From: Acanthamoeba sp. SK_2022b | Taxonomy: Eukaryota > Discosea > Longamoebia > Acanthamoebidae | Reading direction: 5' to 3' | Assembly (NCBI GenBank): GCA_027943245.1 | Contig: JANDJZ010000123.1 | Location: forward strand, 1 to 64,000 | DNA length: 64,000 nucleotides | In this document: positions 57,833-64,000 of the stretch, piece after piece | Position numbering within the stretch: the first letter of the stretch is position 1 | Layout of the letters: each line of letters begins with the position of its first letter | Position numbers and translations under genes: made by a program | Notes under the pieces: model-generated | Database searches by the model: none | The model's input: the letters and a program-made list of their open reading frames with translations, nothing else | What the model was told of the DNA's origin: nothing

Positions 57833-58393
57833 ACCGTCACAGGTTTCAGGTCTGGTACAGACTGGTCATCACAAAACCTTTATAGGTAAACCATTTTCTT
57901 GGAATCTTGACGTTTAGGAAGAAAAGGATTCTTACAAGGTCTGGTTTTTTGTTTTGTATGCTTGCAAGTGACCTATGCATGGCCAAAGCTGACGAAGAGG
58001 ATATTGAGTCTGTGCTTGAGAGTTTGATGCAGTAGTGGAGGCAGTCTTAACTTGAGTGGCAAAAGTATTGATATGCTTAAAAAATGGTACCAAAAAACCA
58101 TTTTGCAAAGAAATCTCATGTTTGTAAATGAGGAGAACTCCCATATATCCATGTTTCCAAAGTCCCTTTATATAAACAATAAAGGAACAACTTGTTGTTG
58201 AGGAGCAAGTGCATTGAGTTGTCACAAGCTGTTTTTGATTTATTTTGCCAAGGTTCATGTATTTTTAATGCGACTTTACTTGTATCTTTCAAGAGAACCT
58301 CTGGTATCAAATGAAAGGTAGTTGGGAAGTTCCTTGATCCAACACCCCACCTTACCCCAAGTTGCAGCACAAATACGAACAACTACACTTGTG
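57833..58393. other. Intergenic, A/T-rich and CpG-poor
   Basis: PARP 5' flank and 3' flank of the double-CH gene. From about 57960 to 58390 I count only three CG dinucleotides. Short open frames exist on the minus strand (e.g. 57932-58258) but carry no recognisable domain. Confidence 0.4.
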
Positions 58394-60407
58394 CTAATTC
58401 TTGCCCCACAGGTATGTCTTCTCCACCAGCCGTCTTCCCTTCGACCCCTTGGGCTTGCGGTGATCGTACTGCGGGAGTACCAATGTGGAAGAGGTTGAAC
58501 TTTAGCAAGTGAAGACTTATTAGCAGCAGGCGGGGAGGAGCACATACGAGATTCACTCCTGTGCCCTGGGGCGGTTGCTGGTGCACCACGGGGGGCTGTG
58601 GGTACGGGGGAGCTGCATAGTAGCCAACTGGGGGAGGGGCCAACCCATAGCCATACGGAGGGACTTGTTGATGATAGGCTGCGTACGGGTCGTAGCCCAT
58701 CATCGTCGGCTGAGTCTGCTGACGCGGCGGGAGCGGCGGGGCTACCGGCAAGGGGAAGCCCAATGGCTCCGCCGCTGGCACGTAGGGCGCCGGGGAAGGC
58801 GGCCTGGGCTCCGACCTGGGCGCCTCGAATCGCTTGACGTACTCGGAGACGTACGTGATTACGCTGTGCGCGTCGATCGGGTGCTGACCATCGAGATCGC
58901 TGACGTCCAACAGCTGCGGGATCCCCAGTCGATGTTCGGCGGTCGTGAAGGCGATGCGCAGGTTCTCGTCCCTGGCCATCTGCAGACAAACGGCGGAATC
59001 GAATTTGGGGGGGGGGACAGAACGTCATCAGCCAACGGTCGTCCCTAAAGCGGACCAAGCGTGAGGGCCTTCGTGTGCGTACTGGGTCCAACAGTCGGTA
59101 TTCCACCAACGAGGGATCGTGGCTGTGCAAGAGAGCGTTGAAGGCCAAACCATCGGCAAAGCTGTCCGGGCATCGCCAGCGACGAGGGTGAGCGGCTGGT
59201 GATCAAATGCGTGAGCCCACCACAAGCCGACATACCTCTCCGTGAAGTTTTGGATGTTGACGCCCTCGTAGCCCTTGGTGCGCTCCTGGCACCAGTTCAA
59301 GAGGGCGGCGTTCGCGGTCTGCTCGAAAGACTGCATGTTCAATGGCCGGGGAGCCTCCCCTGCGCTCGCTCCCTCGCCACTGTTGGCACCTGTCAGCAAG
59401 TTGCACCGCGTCAGTGATTGTTGTCCGAGCTCATCTCCACGACACACGCACACGCGGTGAAAGCCCTGGCTCACCAACAGCGAGTGGCTTTCTCACGCCA
59501 GAGTCCAGCACGAGCGTCCAAATCATGCCCATGACCATCTTGATGTCTCCGTCGATGACGTCTGCAGTCAGCATAAGCACCGTTGTGGATTAGGCCATTC
59601 GATTCCAATGCGAAGAGAAGAGAGGAGATGAGATGAAGATATGGAGAAAGGAGGAGAGGAAGAGCGGGAGAGTGCTGATAGGATGAACGCACTGGCTGGT
59701 TTGAGGAAAGGATAGCTGGTGCTCGTCACTTGCTCGAGCATGTTGAAGGCCATCACGATGTTATCGAGGGCGTGTATCTTGCTGCTCGGTTGCATGTGGT
59801 AGTGCGGCAAGGGAATCCCGTAGAGCCGGTGAAGCAAGTTTATCAGCACCACGCCGTCTGGCAACACGCAACACTGAACGTATTAATTGTGGCTGCCGGA
59901 GTGTGCCGCGAATGAGGTGACGGTGGCTGCAGAGGTTTAGTGGTTTCAATGAATGGTTGCTGTGGTCCAGGCGCGAGTGGCGAGGGGAAGCGTACTCCGC
60001 AGGTCTTGTATGGGGTCATTGATTTGTATGGGAGGCGAGCCGTCCTTGAGCTGCGAGTTTATCCACCTCGTGTATGTCTTGGAGGGGTGCAGAAATTTAT
60101 TAATAAGCACAACTAATAATAAATTTAACAAATAGATGAGGGGTACCCTGAGCTGGGCGGCCTCTCGGCTCTGTTCTTTGGCTCGAGTGAGCTCTTCACG
60201 GTTGGGAATGACGGTTTCCTCCTTCAGCTCAAGGCTTGGCAAGCGCTCCATCTGGTGTGCCCCGCCTTGTGCTGGCTCTTGGTGTTGTTGCTGCTGTTGC
60301 TCCATTGTTGTGTTACTGTCTTTCCACCATTCGATGACTGCAGGTTCGGCTACCCCGCCAGCAGTCGGCGTGATTGAGCTCGTCTGCACAACCGGAGGTC
60401 TATCCAT
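58394..60407 (-). CDS. Actinin-type double-CH actin-binding protein with Pro/Tyr-rich tail
   Basis: Eight exons (60147-60407, 59996-60077, 59693-59857, 59475-59561, 59236-59389, 59083-59161, 58548-58979, 58394-58468) give 444 residues. An ~80-residue Gln/Glu-rich head is followed by CH1: TYTRWINSQLKD, then DLRNGVVLINLLHRLYG and IHALDNIVMAFNMLEQV. A linker with DIKMVMGMIWTLVLDSGVRK leads to CH2: ALLNWCQERTKGYEGVNIQN and FADGLAFNALLHSHDPSLVE. This tandem is the F-actin-binding module of alpha-actinin, spectrin and cortexillin. No spectrin repeats or EF-hands follow; the end is a Pro/Tyr/Gly-rich tail (VPPYGYGLAPPPVGYYAAPP) and a short basic end. The in-phase final exon gives a stop at 58394; an alternative frame would end at 58383. 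The likely role is actin cross-linking or membrane linkage. Confidence 0.86.
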
Positions 60408-60672
60408 CGGCTCGACTCGTGTTCCTTACTCTTCAAGTGCGGCTTGGCGTGGCGGACCCAACAAAAGCCGTGGAATGTGCTGTTTAGTGTCGACATCGAA
60501 ATAAAGCGGCCCTATCAAAAATCACCCAAAATTCGCAGACGCTGGCCGTGTGGGCGCAATGCGCAATGTACGTGGATCACTCATGAAGAGGCCCACGGCT
60601 CAGCAGCTGTGGTCTAAACGATTGAGGGAGAAAAACGGATGTGTACACAAAAAAGAGAGATGAAGATATCCT

Positions 60673-62057
60673 TCAGTCCTTGGTGAGGGACTGCCAGTAC
60701 TCGAGCTCGCTCTGCCGCAGGATGGCGGCGAGTTGCGCTTCTTCGTCGGTGGCGGCAGCGCCGGCGACGCCAAGGGCCTTGAGCTCGCCCTCGTCCATGA
60801 AGAAATCACCCTCGCGGTCGGTGGGGAGGCTGACGTTAGCTTCGAGCGCACTTTGGCGGAGCACTTCCTCTTCCAGCTGCTTCTGCGTAGCCTCCCATTC
60901 GCTCGCCGCCACTACGTCTTTGTACATCGTGTCCTCGATTGACTACACCACGCAACGATCGGTCAATCACCCGCTTTTGATAACCGTCGGCCCCCTTCCT
61001 ACCACGCCACACGCATGTACCTGCTCGATGGCTCGCTCCATTTCGAGGCCGGGGTTGGAGAGCTGTGGCAGTCCGAGCCCGACGCCCACAGACGGGTTCT
61101 CGGGGTCGATGACCGAGTTGTAGTGGTTGCCCCAGTGGTACGACAGACGTATCGGCGCGTACTCGGTAAAATAGTGCTTGTGGAAGATGTTGATGGGCTC
61201 TGGGCCACAGCACGAACAGCAAGAACGCAGGAGGTGAGCGCGCAGAGAGGGCAAGACCGGTCTCGAAACCTTGCAGTCGACCGGGGAGGGCGCAACGGTG
61301 TACCTCTGTGCCCGTAGGCATAGACCTCGATCGGGCGATTGTAGATCTCGGAGATGGCTTGGATCTCCAGGTGGTTGCCAAAGACCTTGTCTCGTTTCTT
61401 TCGTCGCACGTACTCCGTGAAGTCCTCGGCCACGAACTGCGAGTAGTGGTCCCTCTCCTTCTCCTAAAGCGGGTCATATGTGTTAGTAGGAAGCAAGGTG
61501 ACGGCGTGGCAGTCCTGGGTCGATGTTTTAGCGCTAATCATAGGCGACGGTGAAGTGTACCATGTAGTCCATGCAGCGACTTCTCACTTCATCATGCATG
61601 TCGGCATCGCCATAGACCTGGTCCGCTTTGGCGTGCAAAAGTGACAATAAATATGAGAGCAGAGCCATGGCGAGCGCACGACTTGCAACTTACCCACTGC
61701 TCTGAACAGGCAGTTGCCATCGCCTGCCATGCGCTTAATATGGAAGCCAATCCTCCTCAGGTCCTCTTCGAAGGCTCCCTCGTCCTCGGGGAGCGTGGCA
61801 TGCGAGTCCCCTGTTGCAACGGCGCCCTGCCGCCCCTCGTCGTCGCTGTTGTATCCATCGTTGCCGCTGGCCGACCTACGTGGCTTTTTGGCGTCCCGGT
61901 CGCTCGACGCCTGGGGCGAGGGCACTGGTGCAGGCCGAGAGGTGCCTACTATGGCTGGGCGAGCTGTGGCAGAGGGGACCGACCGCGAAGAGGTGGTAGT
62001 CGTAGCTGATGCAGGAAACAGCAGAGCGTCGTCGTCTTCACCCTCCGAGTCATACAT
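60673..62057 (-). CDS. OTU deubiquitinase, OTUD5/DUBA-like
   Basis: Cysteine protease that removes ubiquitin. Five exons (61694-62057, 61561-61625, 61304-61463, 61021-61199, 60673-60942) give 345 residues. A Ser/Ala-rich N-terminus contains GYNSDDEGR, like the OTUD5 phospho-site region. The OTU core has KRMAGDGNCLFRAVADQVYG with the catalytic Asp/Cys, then DMHDEVRSRCMDYM, FGNHLEIQAISEIYNRPIEV, and SYHWGNHYNSV with the catalytic His. GVGLGLPQLSNPG and EWEATQKQLEEEVLRQSALE also parallel OTUD5. The C-terminus EEAQLAAILRQSELEYWQSL fits a ubiquitin-interacting motif, as in OTUD5. All catalytic residues are present. Confidence 0.93.
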
Positions 62058-62341
62058 AGCTGGATTAAATCGAATCGATTGGGAGGAGAAACGAACAATT
62101 AATTCAGAGGCTGGGCCAACGCTTCTAAACGTGGCAGGAAGGATTGTGCACCACGTCTCTGATGCAGCAGGTTGTTTGGTTGATTTGAACCTCAGCGAAT
62201 CCACTTCTTGCAAGAAGAAATTTCCGCAGCAGACATTTTTTTCACAACCAAATTCTTTTTCTGTTTGCCAGCCGAAGAAACACGCCCAGACGAGCTTCTT
62301 TGTGATTTACAAGATGTACCATAAAATACATAGAAAATGAT

Positions 62342-62661
62342 TCAAGGCAGATCAGCCAAGTTCTTCTTCGGAGGCGGTCCCTTGGGCTTTCCTCCCTCCC
62401 TGGTGTAGCGGATGTGTGACGCTTCGGCGGCGGAAGTGGTACCGTTGTCGTCGGCCTTCCAGCTCACTTGGCGAGTGAAGAGAAGTCAGTAACCTGATAG
62501 CACTAACACCTGCTCTTGAGAATACCTTTGGCGGGCGGCGGCTCAATGAAATTTTTGTGCTGCTTGATGAGTCCCTGCACGCCAGTTGGCTGGCCAGGCT
62601 TTGCCGCGGGCTTCTGCTTTGCCGCTTCCGCTTCGAACTGAGCCTTCAGTGTTGACGCCAT
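62342..62661 (-). CDS. Small basic protein of unknown function (86 aa)
   Basis: Two exons (62526-62661, 62342-62466) join in phase. The protein begins MASTLKAQFEAEAAKQKPAA, continues GVQGLIKQHKNFIEPPPAK, then WKADDNGTTSAAEASHIRYT, and ends GPPPKKNLADLP. I do not recognise a family. It has an N-terminal predicted helix, no membrane segment and many Lys and Pro. A cytoskeletal adaptor-type peptide is possible but unsupported. Good splice signals and coding-like codon use favour a real gene. Confidence 0.6.
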
Positions 62662-62699
62662 CTTTGCTGTTGCTTGTTTGTTGTTTGTGAGGCTTTTGG

Positions 62700-63650
62700 T
62701 AGCGCAATTCTTGCTTTGGTTGATCTAGAAGATGATTGGGAGATGGGATCATTTGAGCAAGAATGATTGGTATGAAGGGTGGATAGCATTTAAAGGCATT
62801 GACTCTCCTCTCCTGCCCAGCTCTGCAAGGACTGTTTTTGTGCTGATCTTTTACACTGCCAACCAGTATGCAAGTCCTATTCCTTGGTGTCAATCACAAT
62901 TCTCATCATCATGGTAATCTGTAGTTCATTGGTAGCAGTCCTACACATGTTTTGCTTTAGCACTAAGATAAGGTGGTTTGTTTAGTGTTTGGTTTTTCTC
63001 AAAGCAAAAAGTTGTGTGTGGAGGGGGACGGTTCTGTTGCAGGTTTGTGGTGGTGGTTGTTGTGGATATCTTAGGGTTGGAGAATATCCTAATATTTATG
63101 TGTTTTCTGTCAGCACAAGTGATCTTGTTCAAAGTAGGGTGGCAAACCAATGGGTATGGCAAATGGGTGGGACATGGCAAACACAGTGAAGTGGTGCTCA
63201 GGTATCAGATGAAGGTACTGTCCATCAGTTTGAAGTTCTCCCACTGTGTTGTAGACAACATAGTTGAACTCCAGTTGTGGGTGGGACAGCTGATATGTAC
63301 CAGAGGGAGAGGGGTACACCAGCAAGCTGCCAGTTTGGGTCATGTGCTGACAGCACTGGTGGCTAACAAGCCAGGCATGCCAATGTGCTTTGGGCAATGC
63401 TTCCTACAGATCTCACATCTGTCCAAGATATTTTGGCAAGTGCTGAGTGGGAGGCAATGGCATTCACAGAGCTGACAAGCTGAGCCAATACAACACATGG
63501 GCTACAATCCAAGTGCTGGCACCTGTCAACACTTCACTTGGCATGTGGGTGTGGTGCTAGGCCTGCTTGCCTAGTGTTCAGGCATGAACTCTACACTCAG
63601 CAGATGGCTGCCATTGATGAGCTCTTAGGTTAGGGCCAAGTGAGGTCGCT
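62700..63650. other. Second CpG-depleted block, no intact gene
   Basis: Only about four CG dinucleotides in about 950 bases of TG/CA-rich sequence, against hundreds expected at the local density of the neighbouring genes. One open frame on the plus strand (62978-63475) and shorter ones are present without a recognisable domain. It looks like a decayed or methylated element, like the block at 13-15 kb. Confidence 0.5.
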
Positions 63651-63732
63651 GCTTGCGCCTGTAATTTTCTGCTCACAAAAATCCCTCTCAGAAATTCAGA
63701 TAAGCCAAAAAACAAAAAGGCGGGAAACGACC

Positions 63733-64000
63733 ATGGGTGGTTGCGGACAGAAACGCCGGCAAAAGCAACCAACAAAACAAAAGATGGGAGACGAGCACAC
63801 TGGACTGGAGAAGGATTTTTCATTTCTTCTTGAACCTTCAATCAGTGCTGAACCTAATCCAGGGGATGTTACAGGCCTTGACACAACACTGACCAACATC
63901 TCAAACATTAGTGACGTGTCTGCGCTTGGCGGACAAAAACGCAGAGGTATCTCTTTATCGCACACCTTATCAGCAAATTTCACTGTTAATTTTCTCCCGC
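63733..64000 (+). CDS. Unknown ORF running off the window (partial)
   Basis: Begins MGGCGQKRRQKQPTKQK and stays open for 89 codons to the window end. Codon use is A/T-leaning at third positions (many GAT, TTT, CTT, AAT), unlike every other gene here, and it follows directly after a CpG-poor block. A possible donor AGAG/GTATCT lies near 63949. No domain is recognisable. It could be an element-encoded protein or a host gene of different composition. Confidence 0.35.
   Translation, partial: MGGCGQKRRQKQPTKQKMGDEHTGLEKDFSFLLEPSISAEPNPGDVTGLDTTLTNISNISDVSALGGQKRRGISLSHTLSANFTVNFLP

Noticed and set aside
1..64000. tRNA, rRNA or other structured RNA genes
   Set aside because: I looked for B-box-like and cloverleaf patterns by eye and saw none; a covariance-model search would be needed to exclude them.

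Overview
This is a gene-dense, GC-rich eukaryotic window. Nearly every gene is cut by many short introns (about 50-150 bases, GT-AG, often GTACG-type donors). Intergenic gaps are usually only 100-400 bases, and introns carry many CA/TG and pentamer arrays. The gene set includes dyskerin, TSET, a RhoGEF, a TBC1D7 homologue, a Zn2Cys6 factor and an ankyrin-PARP. Together with the intron style it suggests an amoebozoan such as Acanthamoeba; this is inference from style and gene content, not a database match. All exon structures were read by eye from splice sites, reading phase and family conservation.

Left part (1-20.3 kb): the C-truncated end of a SCFD2-like Sec1-family gene (minus) shares a 250-base divergent promoter with dyskerin/CBF5. 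Three nuclear RNA genes then follow head to tail on the plus strand: CBF5 (snoRNP), a CPSF6-like 3'-end processing factor and a two-zinc-knuckle SR protein. A Zn2Cys6 transcription factor comes next, then two almost identical universal-stress-type genes. Between these two lie a CpG-desert of about 2 kb and a wrecked glutathione transferase. A BRCT + RRM-like + C-terminal membrane-anchor protein of unusual architecture follows.

Middle (20.4-42.2 kb): a 31-exon minus-strand gene encodes a TSET coat subunit of the TTRAY1/TWD40-1 type. A complete plus-strand mitochondrial-type RRM gene sits inside its 22nd intron. Divergent from TTRAY1 is a CH-IQ-DH-PH RhoGEF, followed by a Rab7-like GTPase with one apparent base missing. 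Then come a complex III subunit (QCR10/UQCR11 type), a Ser/Thr kinase, a TBC1D7-like protein, a two-block TPR co-chaperone-type protein and, divergently, eIF3j.

Right part (42.3-64 kb): a coiled-coil PHD-finger protein, an intact cytosolic glutathione transferase, an 11-kb gene for an ankyrin-WGR-PARP with an intact H-Y-E catalytic triad, an actinin-type double-CH actin-binding protein, an OTUD5-like deubiquitinase and a small unknown protein. The last 1.3 kb is a second CpG-desert leading into an AT-leaning ORF that runs off the window.

Functionally the window mixes RNA processing, membrane traffic and small-GTPase signalling (SCFD2, TSET, RhoGEF, Rab, TBC1D7), chromatin or DNA-damage-type proteins (BRCT, PHD, PARP) and redox enzymes. 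There is no operon logic. The recurring theme is shared divergent promoters and tightly packed tails.
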